64,000 nt of DNA from Phymorhynchus buccinoides (GCA_017654935.2 CM065680.1:36025155-36089154); one strand, 5' to 3'; shown: positions 1 through 13,984, counted from the first letter of the stretch. The notes: generated from the sequence alone by a model not told the origin. Numbers and translations are program-made.

Positions 1-310
1 GGGGGAGGGGAGGGGGGCTGGCTAAGAAGGCAGACTTTTGACAATCACTGCAATGTGGGTACTAGGCCTAGAAGGGAAGAGTACTGGAAAAACATGTAGA
101 GAGCGTATAGAATTGGAATGATAAGAATGGACAAGTCTTTGGAAAGCTGTGTGAAGGAAGCCCAACAATCACAAGAATATGGGAAGAAAATAACACGATA
201 TTTTACACACATATACACACACACTCATTACATGACACACATTTTCAGGTAGACAGACAGACAGACACAGAGAGATAGAGCGATATAATTTTATACCAAC
301 ACTTATAATA
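1..310. other. Intergenic, no gene seen
   Basis: Opens with a G-rich run (1-17). The rest is ordinary AT-rich sequence with short CA and CAGA motifs near 205-270. No coding frame of convincing composition is visible on either strand. Confidence 0.6.
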
Positions 311-499
311 GGGGAAGACGGGGTAAAAAGCGCATGGGCGGGTAAGAAGCCCACCCCAATAGTCAAATTTGCCCATGAGACGAATGCTAGACATTAACGC
401 TCGTCTCATGGGCAAAATGAGACTGAAATTTGCTTCATTTCATGAGATAATTGGGGTGGGCTTCTTACCCGCCCATGCGCTTTTTACCCCGTCTTCCCC
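311..499. mobile_element. MITE with perfect 50-bp terminal inverted repeats and TA flanks
   Basis: Bases 311-360 are the exact reverse complement of 450-499, starting GGGGAAGACGGGGTAAAAAG. The element is bounded by TA on both sides (309-310 and 500-501), as left by Tc1/mariner-type insertion. A second perfect 16-bp inverted pair is nested inside (368-383 with 401-416). There is no coding capacity in 189 bp, so this is a non-autonomous foldback element. Perfect arms suggest recent mobility or gene conversion (inference). Superfamily assignment rests only on the TA flanks. Confidence 0.85.
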
Positions 500-660
500 T
501 ATGAAAGCACGCCTGTGTGGGGAAGGTGGGGAAAAAGTGTGTGTGGATTATGCAGACATACAGATGACAGATAAGAAACCAAGACTGAGACATACTGATA
601 TGTTAGCCACTTGAAAGAGACACTCATATACAGTGATGCACATACGCATTAACATATACA

Positions 661-1213
661 AGCACACGCGCACGCACACACACACACACACACACACATA
701 CACACGCACGCGCACACACACACATACAAATGCATACATTATCTTCATAGCAGACAGCATACGCACTTACGCACTCATTGTGTGCGCACGCAATGCTTAC
801 ATGTGTGCATATGCACATAATTGCATAGTCGACGTTTTTGCAAGCTATGCAGGAATTATACATTTTTGTACACCACCCTCACCCTCGCACCCTGTCCTTC
901 GCTGTCTATGTCTTTTTCTGTCTCCGGGCCAACTTTCTGTATCTGTCTGCCTGCCTGTCTCTTTTCTTTCTCTTTGGGAATGTGTTCACGTGTGTGTGAT
1001 TGTGTGTGTGCTTGTTTGTGTTTGTGCATGTGTGTGAATTTGTGTGTGTGTTCTGTGCGCGTGTGTCTGTGTGCGTCTGTCTTTTTTTCTTTCTGTTTGC
1101 GAGTGTGTACATGTATGTGTGTGATTTTTTAGTGTGTGTGTGTGTGTGTGTATGCATGCGTGCGTGCGTGCGCGCGCATGTATGTGTGTGTGTGCGCGCG
1201 CGCGTGTGTGTAG
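661..1213. repeat. CA/TG microsatellite-rich tract
   Basis: An alternating CA/CG tract at about 661-733 is followed, after a short spacer, by a TG/CG-rich stretch at about 979-1213. Both strands show open frames of repetitive His/Thr or Cys/Val, which are translation artefacts of the dinucleotide repeats. Confidence 0.9.
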
Positions 1214-1540
1214 TTTGATAATGCATGTTTTGGGGCAGACTATAGTTGGCTGCATACTTGACCAGACGAACAAGGTTACTGTTGTCATGATGTGTTTATG
1301 ATAAGAAACCTGACTAGCTATTGCTGCTATACTTAGAACAGGCACGAGCCTGCAAGGCTTATTGGTCCTTGTTTTGTTTGGTTCGATCTTTCTTTCTTCT
1401 TTTTAACCTTCCTTCTTCTTTTATTCTTTCTTTCCTTGTTTCATCTACTTCCTTCTTTACATCTTTTACGATCTTTCCTGTGACAGGAATAAGAGAACAA
1501 AATGAAAGAAGAAAGGCATTTGGTATTTGGTATATTCTAG

Positions 1541-1660
1541 TCACAGAGACTTATCTCTGTGAAATTCGGGCTGCTGTTCCCCGGAGAGAGCGTCGCCGCA
1601 AGTGCGGCACCTACCCATGTTTGGTTGTTTTTTGTTGTTGTTGGGTGGGTTTTTTTTTGG
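1541..1660 (+). repeat. Interspersed repeat, also found at 22709-22800
   Basis: The segment beginning TAGTCACAGAGACT, followed by a CTCTG-GAAATTC-GGCTGCT motif and a GTCGC-CAAGTGC block, recurs near 22709-22800 with similar spacing. It looks like the end of a SINE or LINE family that I cannot name. Confidence 0.5.
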
Positions 1661-1721
1661 GGGGCACAGGGTGAGGAGGGGGTGTGGGCACACATAGAAA
1701 ACCTAGCAATCAATCTGGCCA

Positions 1722-1796
1722 TACCAGGCAGCGGGATTTCTTCCTGCTCTTATCGACTTTCAACTGCAGTGGGCTTTTTACGTGCATAAAAGAGAG
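1722..1796 (-). mobile_element. Fragment of the tRNA-derived SINE seen at 32637
   Basis: GGCAGCGGGATTTCTTCC, CTGCTCTTATCGAC and GTGGGCTTTTTACGTGCATA match the left part of the full-length element at 32637-32828. The tRNA-like end is missing here, so this is a truncated copy in the same orientation. Confidence 0.6.
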
Positions 1797-1806
1797 TAAA
1801 GACATG

Positions 1807-1810
1807 GGGG

Positions 1811-1865
<55 letters not shown>

Positions 1866-1876
1866 GGAGAGAGATA
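1807..1876. repeat. (GA)n microsatellite
   Basis: Starts with a short G run, then alternates GA with a few GGGA interruptions. Confidence 0.95.
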
Positions 1877-2031
1877 GTGACAGATAGAGAGAGAGAACGG
1901 CTCAGACGTTTACTGACGAAAGCTAAATAGGAGGGAGACAGAGAGGAAAAGTGAAAGACATACTGTCAGACAAACATGATAATCACTGTTATACGGGAAG
2001 AAAATAACAAATGATTTTACATACACAAATG

Positions 2032-2127
2032 CACACACACACACACGCGCGCGCGCGCGCGCGCATACACATACACACACACACACACACCCGCACGCGC
2101 ACACACAAACATAGTGATACTACAAAC
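2032..2127. repeat. (CA)n/(CG)n microsatellite
   Basis: CA repeats with an inner CGCGCG block (about 2047-2063) followed by further CA. Alternating purine-pyrimidine of this kind can adopt Z-DNA (established property of CG/CA repeats). Confidence 0.9.
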
Positions 2128-2378
2128 ATACACACTCTCTCTCTCTCTTTCTCTCCCCCCACTCGCTCTCCTTCACTCTCTCCCTCACTTTCTGTTTCTC
2201 TCTCTTCAAGGAGACTCCTGTCAGTAGTGGTAAACAGGTTAGCATGTTACCGTTCTGGTCTGTTTCCAGTAGGTGGAATAAACTCGGTATTGTACGGTAC
2301 GCGAACGTCCCTATTTTCTCCCCCCACGGAAATTGTTGACGTCACACGACAATAAAACTGTCAATCATAATTGCAAAC

Positions 2379-2418
2379 GTCACACACACGCACACGCACG
2401 CACACACACATACGTGCG

Positions 2419-2501
<83 letters not shown>

Positions 2502-2502
2502 T
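2379..2502. repeat. Long (CA)n microsatellite
   Basis: A nearly uninterrupted CA tract occupies about 2423-2500, flanked by imperfect CACG/CATA units. Confidence 0.95.
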
Positions 2503-2599
2503 CACAGCACGCGCGCGCGGACACATTCAAAGAGACAGATCAAAATAGAACAAGACTGGTGTGACTTATATAAGTCAGGAAATCAGGGGGGACAAAACA

Positions 2600-2775
2600 G
2601 GAAGTCAGGAAGTCGACTTATCCGTTTGACGTTTAGAAAAAATCTCGTCGACATAGACGAACGTCGAGTTATACGTTGTCGAGATATCCGTTCTTTTAAA
2701 GAGCACTTTTGGCTGGGAAATGATAAATCCGTCGACTTACGAAAAGTCGACTTAAGCATGTGTCGACTTATCAGT
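2600..2775. repeat. Cluster of GTCGACTTA-like motifs
   Basis: Variants of the decamer GTCGACTTAT occur about six times in 175 bp: GTCGACTTATCCG, GTCGAGTTATACG, GTCGAGATATCCG, GTCGACTTACG, GTCGACTTAAG and GTCGACTTATC. The motif resembles the repeated termini of pogo/Tigger-type MITEs, in which similar words recur inside the ends. I cannot define element boundaries. Confidence 0.4.
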
Positions 2776-2930
2776 ATCCAGCTGTATAAGCTAATATGCA
2801 CTGCAGAATGGACAATAGGTGCCCACTCAAGTGCACAAGTATCACGTGTGGATGCCAGTGTGTAAAAAAACAAACACCTGGCATGTCATAAATTGCAAAA
2901 AGGAAAAACGTGGAAGGGTTTTATAGAAAA

Positions 2931-3100
2931 AATGCAGGTGAATGGACCAATAAGGCAGAAAAAAGTAGACGCCAGAAAGCAAAGAGAAGAGAAAAGGCAG
3001 AGTCAAAGAGAGCGGTAGAGTAGGGGAAGTTACTAGCATAGAACTTCCAGAAGAAGGGGGAACTATTTCTGCTGAAAGACCCCCCGGTATCCCCACAGGA
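2931..3100. repeat. Interspersed repeat family shared with 31999-32150 and 38478-38596
   Basis: Shared landmarks in the same order are GCAGG-GAATGG-CCAATAAG, AGAAAGCAAAG-GA, AAAAGGCAGAGTC-AAAGAGAG, GAGGAAGTTA, AGAACTTCCAGAAG and GAAAGACCCCC. It is about 150 bp long, has no coding potential and looks like a SINE-scale repeat. Duplicated copies of the 32-kb member also occur in the second lap and, inverted, near 59,900-60,070. Confidence 0.6.
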
Positions 3101-3195
3101 GGGCCATAACCACATAAGCCAGCCTAAGCCGTTGCCCGCCTCCTACGACGAGGACGTGTGGTTGGACTTTAGGAGGCTGTTGGGCTACTCTCCGT

Positions 3196-3242
3196 AAGCC
3201 CCCCCCCCCCCCCCCACCCCCCCCCCCCCCCCCCCCCCCCCA
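3196..3242. repeat. Poly-C tract
   Basis: About 45 C residues interrupted twice by a single A. Homopolymer length here is unlikely to be accurate. Confidence 0.9.
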
Positions 3243-3261
3243 CCCCTATGATAGGTGGAAG

Positions 3262-4135
3262 CCCGCCGGGGGGACCGGGAGCGGTAAGGTTAGGGATGAG
3301 GAGTAGTAGGGAGTAGTAGGGAGTAGGTAGCGGTAAGGTTAGGGATGAGGAGTAGTAGGGAGTAGGAGCGGTAAGGTTAGGGATGAGGAGTAGTAGGGAG
3401 TAGTAGGGAGTAGGAGCGGTAAGGGTTAGGGATGAGGAGTAGTAGGGAGTAGTAGGGAGTAGGAGCGGTAAGGTTAGGGATGAGGAGTAGTAGGGAGTAG
3501 TAGGGAGTAGGAGCGGTAAGGTTAGGGATGAGGAGTAGTAGGGAGTAGGAGCGGTAAGGTTAGGGATGAGGAGTAGTAGGGAGTAGGAGCGGTAAGATTA
3601 GGGATGAGGAGTAGTAGGGAGTAGGAGCGGTAAGGTTAGGGATGAGGAGTAGTAGGGAGTAGGAGCGGTAAGGTTAGGGATGAGGAGTAGTAGGGAGTAG
3701 GAGCGGTAAGGTTAGGGATGAGGAGTAGTAGGGAGTAGTAGGGAGTAGGAGCGGTAAGGTTAGGGATGAGGAGTAGTAGGGAGTAGGAGCGGTAAGGTTA
3801 GGGATGAGGAGTAGTAGGGAGTAGTAGGGAGTAGGAGCGGTAAGGTTAGGGATGAGGAGTAGTAGGGAGTAGGAGCGGTAAGGTTAGGGATGAGGAGTAG
3901 TAGGGAGTAGGAGCGGTAAGATAGGAGCGGTAAGATTAGGGATGAGGAGTAGTAGGGAGTAGGAGCGGTAAGGTTAGGGATGAGGAGTAGTAGGGAGTAG
4001 GAGCGGTGAGGTTAGGGATGAGGAGTAGTAGGGAGTAGGAGCGGTAAGGTTAGGGATGAGGAGTAGTAGGGAGTAGGAGCGGTAAGGTTAGGGATGAGGA
4101 GTAGTAGGGAGTAGGAGCGGTAAGGTTAGGGATGG
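3262..4135. repeat. 38/48-bp minisatellite array containing GGTTAGGG
   Basis: Roughly twenty units follow each other. The core is GAGCGGTAAGGTTAGGGATG followed by AGGAGTAGTAGGGAGTAG (38 bp). Some units carry one extra TAGGGAGTAG decamer (48 bp), so the array alternates two unit lengths. One unit reads GGTGAG in place of GGTAAG, one has GATTAGGG, and one partial unit occurs near 3920. The strand is strongly purine-rich and includes a telomere-like GGTTAGGG word in each unit. Confidence 0.95.
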
Positions 4136-5294
<1,159 letters not shown>

Positions 5295-5565
5295 TAAGAA
5301 TATAGGCATAAGCTGATGGCATTGGTAACGTTTGTAGTAAAACTAATTAAGTAGCATTACTGATGAACAAGATTGTCCATTAGGAACTTGTTATGTGATA
5401 AGATTTTCGAAAGGAAGATACGCTAGTTTTATTTTTTTAGATCACCACAATTTACCACCTAATGTAAGGGATGATTGATATAGATCTGTTCTGGGGCGGG
5501 TCATTGTTAATTTGGTTTTGCTTCGAATAGACCTACTGCGTAAATCAAATCAGGCAGAGTGATCC

Positions 5566-6469
<904 letters not shown>

Positions 6470-6658
6470 CAAATAAGCCAGGAAGAGTTATTTCCGAATA
6501 TGGCCTATTGTATGGACTTTAAATTTAGTAATAAGATATTTTGGTGCTAACTTATGTATGATCTTGTACATAAGGGTACCTTTGTTTAGTAGGCATTTCA
6601 AATCAAATGGTAGAATGTTAAGTTCTGTATAGTCATTGGTTTCTAGGGATGACGATTT

Positions 6659-7297
6659 AAGGAGTATGAGTTTAAGAGAGCGTTTATATAATATAATCCA
6701 CCCTTTCAGGCCTACCCTAGTGCTGTAGCACAGTTACAGAAAGGGTGTCGGGTTCGGGGTAGATAGGTTAAGATATGACAGAAAGATAGTAAGAGAAAAG
6801 GGATTTTAAGAAGACAGAATTGGAGAGGATGAAAGAGTTCGGTAGACTTTCACAACTGAGGGATGCACACAAAGGAGTATGAGTTTAAGAGAGCGTTTAT
6901 ATAATATAATCCACCCGTTCAGGCCTACCCTAGTGCTGTAGCACAGTTACAGAAAGGGTGTCGGGTTCGGGGTAGATAGGTTAAGATATGACAGAAAGAT
7001 AGTAAGAGAAAAGGGATTTTAAGAAGACAGAATTGGAGAGGATGAAAGAGTTCGGTAGACTTTCACAACTGAGGGATGCACACAAAGGAGTATGAGTTTA
7101 AGAGAGCGTTTATATAATATAATCCACCCGTTCAGGCCTACCCTAGTGCTGTAGCACAGTTACAGAAAGGGTGTCGGGTTCGGGGTAGATAGGTTAAGAT
7201 ATGACAGAAAGATAGTAAGAGAAAAGGGATTTTAAGAAGACAGAATTGGAGAGGATGAAAGAGTTCGGTAGACTTTCACAACCGAGGGATGCACACA
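6659..7297. repeat. 213-bp tandem repeat, three copies
   Basis: The unit starts AAGGAGTATGAGTTTAAGAG at 6659, 6872 and 7085, giving an exact 213-bp period. The three copies differ at only a few positions (for example CCACCCTTTC versus CCACCCGTTC). No long open frame crosses the units. Near-identity points to recent expansion, unequal crossing over or an assembly effect. Confidence 0.95.
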
Positions 7298-7412
7298 AAC
7301 CAAAGAAAGCAATTCGGAATGTCCACTCTTTAATGAATCTACTAGACTACAAAGAAGAAATAAAGGGAAAAGAAAAAAGGACAACATAAAAGGACAAAAA
7401 AGGACTAGCAAC

Positions 7413-9129
<1,717 letters not shown>

Positions 9130-9190
<61 letters not shown>
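9130..9190. repeat. Poly-C tract
   Basis: About 60 consecutive C. Shorter G runs occur at 9411-9420, 9557-9574 and 9717-9745. All are prone to length error. Confidence 0.9.
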
Positions 9191-9193
<3 letters not shown>

Positions 9194-9214
9194 TCCTCCA
9201 TTTCTTGCTTGTTT

Positions 9215-9605
9215 CCATTTTTCCGTTCTTGCCTTTCTTACTGCCGATTGAGTACTTCATCCTCTATCATTTAACAGTAATTCATCCATTTACATAATTA
9301 AACACATGCATTCAATAATAGTAGAAGATAAAGGCAAGACGGAAAAATGCAATGAACCAGGACTGTGACAAATGTTCCGCGGCTGTTGTGTGTACTGCAC
9401 TACATAGGGGGGGGGGGGGGTCCTATTAGATAATGGCCTTTATCATGACTGCGATTAATTATTCAACAAAGATAATTGTCTGAAAAGGTTAATAAAATAC
9501 AGCTTAATGTTTGGTAAAAAAAGGCAAGTGTGAAAATGCGAGGACAGCTGAGAAATGGGGGGGGGGGGGGGGGGCACATCTTGACCTTTACCCAAACATT
9601 ATCCC
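9215..9605. mobile_element. Degenerate relative of the TTAGGG foldback family
   Basis: Contains scattered landmarks of the better copies at 11510 and 13612: CCGTTCTTGCCTTTCTTAC, AAGGCAAGACGGAAAAATGC, GTGTACTGCACTACATAGGG, AATACAGCTTAATGTTTGG and the flank CACATCTTGACCTTTACC. The order and orientation show that it is an older, rearranged member. Confidence 0.5.
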
Positions 9606-9861
9606 CCTTCCTATTTATTATTTCCTCCAATGTTTTTTGTTTCTTGTTGTATAATACATATAATTTGTAATGTAAATAGGGGTGAAAGCACAGCATGAGG
9701 GAAAGCAAGGACGGGAAGGGGGGGGGGGGGGGGGGGGGGGGGGGGAGGGGGGAGATACCCACACAGAAGAACATGAATGACCTCAGTCTTCGAGCCCCAA
9801 TGGCTCGTATGAAGAAATATCATCACCATCAGATACAGTCTTTGCCACCCCCAGTGGGACT

Positions 9862-11158
9862 GTGGCACAAGGGGACATCATTCACACCCCAACCAGAAAA
9901 AGACTTCAGAGGACTGGATCATCATCCAGCCCTCACGACCAAATCACTCCCCCAGGTCCGAAAAAAACCAGGGAGGAGTTTGTCAACATGGCAGGAGAGA
10001 GCTCTTGCTCTTTCCTCAGAGAGCGAGAGCTCTCTCCTCCATACACACCCCATTGAACAAAATTAATAGATAATGAGGATGAGCGATATGGAGAGGACAC
10101 GGCTGTGACCCCCATCCTCGCCTCCAACAGCATGGACACCATCAATAGTGTCGATAACTCAGAGACAAACAAAACAGACAATGGGTTGGCACCTTCTGGG
10201 GACGCCAGGTCGCCCCCAGCAGACCAGCCTCAAAATCAAAACCGAAACCCAAAACAGAACGTACCAACACGTACACACAACAATAACATCAATCAAAATC
10301 AGCCACATCCACCACCCACATTTGTCCAATACCCAGTCATTGTGCAAGATCTTGACACCGGACCAGCCACCATCAGCGGCATTGGTCCGGTATCCACAAT
10401 GCGAATGTGGAAGAATACAATAGGAATTATCGTCAGGCAGAGGCCCCTGGCGAACAACCGCTGGCTGATCGGATGCCAGTCAGCAGAACAGCAAGCCCAC
10501 CTCTCCCGTTTACAAGAAGTTTCAAATATTCCAATAAAAATGCTTCATCCCAACAGCCACCACTGAAGGGGTTATCAAACCCATCCCCCTCGGGGAGGAC
10601 GAACACGAACTACTCCCATACATTACAGACGCCCAAACCATCATGCGCCTTACAAATCGGGACGGGACAGACTCCAAAGCCCTTAATATTACATTTGACA
10701 AACCAATCCTGCGTAAACGTATTCAAATTTCAGCTACAGAATAGATTGTACATCCCTTTGTGGCCCCTGTCAGACGGTGCAGGAAGTGTGCGCGGTTTGG
10801 TCACAACACAGACCAATGACGCGCTAAAAACAACAACACCTGCACCAAGTGCGCCGGGCCCGGTCACGCAGCTAAAGACTGCATGGCCCCCATGGCCAAG
10901 TGCGTCAACTGCGGGGGCCCACATTCGGCAGCCTACAATGGCTGCCCACAATATCAACCTCGCCTGAAGGCGAACAAAATCCGCACTGATGTTTTCATCC
11001 CCTACGCCCAGGCAATACGCTGGGCCAAATTGGCCCTGGAAACAAAAAAAGATCTAAAACCACACAGATGTTATAAATACAGTTTAGATAAGTTTCGAAT
11101 TGGAACAGCCAAATACGCAGCATCGATCTGGCATTTTTCAAACAAAGTTACTGACTAA
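9862..11158 (+). pseudogene. Decayed non-LTR retrotransposon ORF1 (gag-like, CCHC knuckles)
   Basis: The reading frame from 9862 runs through a TGA at 10054-10056 to a TGA at 10564. The continuation is shifted to the next frame, with a TAG at 10742 and a TGA at 10817. In that second frame three zinc knuckles follow each other at about 10770-10960: CRKCARFGHNTDQ plus a stop where the final Cys belongs, CTKCAGPGHAAKDC, and CVNCGGPHSAAYNGC. The N-terminal half is Gln/Asn/Pro-rich and low complexity. Tandem CCHC knuckles after a disordered region are typical of the ORF1 nucleic-acid-binding protein of Jockey-group LINEs (established). At least three stops and one frameshift show that it is dead. 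No matching ORF2 follows directly; the RT fragments start 1.3 kb downstream and are themselves scrambled. Confidence 0.75.
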
Positions 11159-11509
11159 GCGGTCTCCCATAATATGGCGCTCCTTGTTGCCGGATATGAC
11201 GACACGTGGGTACAAGCCATAGACAGGTGTAGCGGTCACCACGCCTAGGTTAAACCTCATCGGCTATGGTACCGCCACACGAATTGCTTCAAAATCATAC
11301 GTTTTACGTCCTCATGGCAATCCGCCCTTAAGGATTTATATATATATATATATATAAGTAGTTCTGGTATGGTGGTCATTGTGAAGAAGGCCGCTGAGCA
11401 GTTGATGGTCGTTGGCAAGAGGGTTTGGGATGGAGTTAAGGGAGGACGCTGGGTGACGTCTTCGGAATCTCCACCGAGCAAAGTGCACTTATAGTATAAA
11501 AAAATATGG
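11159..11509. other. No gene seen; short (TA)n run
   Basis: A short TATATA run sits at about 11336-11356. The rest has no recognised feature and may be LINE-derived sequence downstream of the ORF1 remnant. Confidence 0.4.
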
Positions 11510-11850
11510 TAATTTTCTTGGTGAATTGTATTTTTCCGTTTTTGCCTTTCTTACCATACATAAAGCTGTATTTTAGGAACATTTTTAGCTAATAACCTTT
11601 TTGGAATACTAACCCTATCCCTAAACCTAACCCTACCCCCACTATGTACTGCAGTACACCGCGATTTGTCACAGTTGTGGTTCTTTGCGTTTTTCCGTCT
11701 TATAGGGGGGGGGGGGGGGGGGGGGGGGGGGTAGGGTTAGGACTTAGGGCTAGGGTTAGGGATAGGGTTAGTATTCCAAAAAGGTTTTTAGCTAAAAATG
11801 TTCCTAAGAAAGGCAATAACGGAAAAATACAATTAACCGAGAAATGTAGG
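11510..11850. mobile_element. Foldback element with telomere-like CCCTAA/TTAGGG arms, copy 1
   Basis: The left arm (about 11530-11635) reads from TTTTTCCGTTTTTGCCTTTC through CATTTTTAGCTAATAACC to TACTAACCCTATCCCTAAAC. The right arm (about 11735-11830) is its inverse with TTAGGG-like words, GTATTCCAAAAAGG and GGCAATAACGGAAAAATAC. A 60-bp centre (ACTATGTACTGCAGTACACC to TTTTTCCGTC) is shared with the copy at 13612. The right arm lacks about 20 bp present in the left arm. A poly-G run (11706-11731) replaces part of the array. Confidence 0.8.
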
Positions 11851-12039
11851 GGGGTGGCACATCTTGACCTTTACCAAAAATACTCATAGGGTCACGTGAC
11901 CCTGATAATGGCCACATAATTATTTCTTGGCGCCAACCCCAGATCTTACCAGTGGGCCTTCAATAATTATTCGTCACCCTATCTCAGTAGACATCACAGT
12001 GACTTGAGACTGAAGTTGCGCAATGCGGTAAATAATATA

Positions 12040-12262
12040 AATAGAAAACTATCTTTGGGCAAAGTGTGTGTGTGGTTGGGCCATAGACAAGTATCCAGTA
12101 AGACCAATCAGGCTACCGTAGCGGTCCCCGGGGCCGAACCCCGACCGGCACAGCTCCTGCCCTTCATTTACCACTACTTTGATCTATGGCCCCCTAGTCA
12201 GAGATTAGAAAGACAAGTTGTTGAGCTCCATCTTGAAAGATACCAAGGAGAGAGCCCAGGGT
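12040..12262 (-). mobile_element. Inverted LINE 3' end (non-coding)
   Basis: This stretch is the reverse complement, with divergence, of 14250-14400. Landmarks are GGGCCATAGACAAGTATCC, CCGTAGCGGTCCCCGGGGC, CCGACCGGCACAGCTC and CATTTACCACTACTTTGATC. In the + copy these follow the LINE stop codon and precede a (CA)n tail, so they are the 3' UTR of that LINE family, here lying on the - strand. Confidence 0.75.
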
Positions 12263-12429
12263 GGATCTGAGGGGGGTTTCCAGAACACCCCCTTTGCCCC
12301 AAGCGTGTACCTTATACAAGGGTAAACATTAAGAAAATTGCTCCATTTTTGCTTTAATAATCACTAAATTGCACATCTGGGCCCCCACTGCACCTCAGTT
12401 AACCCCCCTCCCCCCTTGCATTTGGTCCG

Positions 12430-12800
12430 CCCTGGAGCCCGCAGCTGCTGCGGCTGGAAGAGAGTTCCAAACTGGGATAGTTCTGGGGGGAAAGCTGTAT
12501 TTCAAAGTGTTTGTTCTTGTTGTGATTTGTCTGTATTTCAATGAATGATTTGACCTACTGTGGGTGTTGCGGGTGTCTATGGGGTCGTTGGCGACTTAGT
12601 ACATCATGGTGCCCTGATGTCTTGATCTTGTCTCAAGTGATTCCCATTTAAGCTTTGAGAGCATGGCTGTGACGCTACTGGTGGTGTCGTAGCAGTTGTT
12701 AACGTATCTGGGTTGTAAAGAAGCACTACAAAAAGTATGGCCATTTTGTCCAGTAAGTTCCAGTAATCCACCCCAAAGACTATCATCCCAAAATGATTCT
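12430..12800 (-). pseudogene. LINE ORF2 C-terminal fragment, - strand
   Basis: Reading the - strand from about 12800 gives AARYVNNCYDTTSSVTAML, LSKLKWESLETRSRHQG and, further on, LKYSFPPRTIPVWNSLPAA. These are the thumb and extreme C-terminal motifs of a Jockey/CR1-group LINE reverse transcriptase. It lies head-to-head with the + strand RT fragment that begins at 12812, so it is a separate copy or an inversion. Confidence 0.75.
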
Positions 12801-12811
12801 ACCAGATCCAC

Positions 12812-13607
12812 GATCGTGCTAGATTTCTCGAAGGCCTTTAATAGTCCCCCATGAGCGCCTACTCCGTAAGATACATCACTATGGCATCAAGGGAACTACG
12901 TTCATGTGGATCAAGGCATTCCTGTCGAGCCGTACTCAGCAAGTCATCGTCGATGGAGCCAAGTCAGAATCAACAGCTGTCATCAGTGGCGTCCCACAAG
13001 GAACAGTCCTCGGACCCTTGCTATTCCTTATGTTTATAAATGATCTGCCTGAACAGCTGAAATCCAGGACACGCCTTTTTGCCGACGACTGTATTGTCAC
13101 ATTTGTGTACAGAGAGATCCAACACAAAGAAGATTGTCAAATACTCCAAGAAGATCTGAACACCCTAGCTGCTTGGGAGAAACGATGGGGCATGGAGTTC
13201 CATCCAAAGAAGTGCACCACCCTAACTTGCTCCAGATCCCGCAAGCCAGTGACCTTTGACTACCATCTAAAAGGCCACTGCTTAGAGAAAACTACCAGCA
13301 CCAAGTATCTTGGAGTGGAGATATCTAGATCTAAACTGGAAAGCCCACATAAACATCTCAAAGAAGGCAAACAGCATGGTGGGATTTCTTCAAAGAAACC
13401 TGAAAACTGCAAAAAGAGAAACAAAATCGAACGCATACAACACCCTTGTGCGCCCCCATGTTGAGTACTGCTCAGTCTACAGTTTGGAATTCTCACACCA
13501 AAGAGCTGACAAGAAAAATCGAAGCTGTGCAGCGAAGAGCAGCAAGATACTATGATGTGACTGGCTGCTATGACTTGCAGCGTTACAGCTATGGTCAACG
13601 ATTTACG
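12812..13607 (+). pseudogene. LINE reverse transcriptase fragment, + strand
   Basis: The RT palm is readable: LDFSKAFN (12818 onward, then a frameshift near 12845), ISGVPQGTVLGPLLFLMFIN (about 12983-13042), the catalytic FADDC (about 13078-13092), WGMEFHPKKC and TKYLGVEI. A further frameshift near 13320 moves the continuation (MVGFLQRNLKTAK, VQRRAARYYDVTGCYDLQRY) into other frames. Such motifs define the non-LTR RT of the Jockey/L2/CR1 group (established). Upstream endonuclease and N-terminal RT are missing, and the 3' part is interrupted at about 13608 by a foldback element, so the copy is non-functional. Confidence 0.85.
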
Positions 13608-13611
13608 ATGG

Positions 13612-13960
13612 AAATCTTGTTTTCCGTTTTTGCCTTTCTTACCATACATAAAGCTGTATTTTAGGAACATTTTTAGCTAATTACCTTTTTGGAATACTAA
13701 CCCTAACCCTAACCCTACCCCTAAACCTAACCCTACCCCCCACTATGTACTGCAGTACACCGCGATTTGTCACAGTTGTGGTTCGTTGCGTTTTTCCGTC
13801 TTATACGGTGGGGGGTAGGGTTAGGGTTAGGGTTAGGGCTAGGGTTAGGGTTAGGGTTAGTATTCCAAAAAGGTTATTAGTTAAAAATGTTCCTAAAATA
13901 CAGCTTTATGTATGGTAAGAAAGGCAATAACGGAAAAATACAATTAACCGAGATAGGTAG
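13612..13960. mobile_element. Foldback element with CCCTAA/TTAGGG arms, copy 2, inserted in a LINE
   Basis: The left arm (about 13620-13735) starts TTCCGTTTTTGCCTTTCTTACC and ends in tandem CCCTAA units. The right arm (about 13812-13945) begins with TTAGGG units and returns through GTATTCCAAAAAGG and CAGCTTTATGTATGGTAAG to GGCAATAACGGAAAAATAC. The spacer (about 13742-13803) carries ACTATGTACTGCAGTACACC. It separates the RT body (12812-13607) from the RT C-terminus (13985 onward). Confidence 0.85.
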
Positions 13961-13984
13961 GGGGGGGTGGTACATCTTGACCTT

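Noticed and set aside
633..1345. Several overlapping 70-134 codon frames on both strands
   Set aside because: They are translations of CA/TG dinucleotide repeats (Cys-Val or His-Thr runs) with no independent coding evidence.
13700..13860. Chromosome end or true telomere
   Set aside because: TTAGGG runs are short, occur in both orientations within an inverted repeat, and are followed by unrelated sequence.
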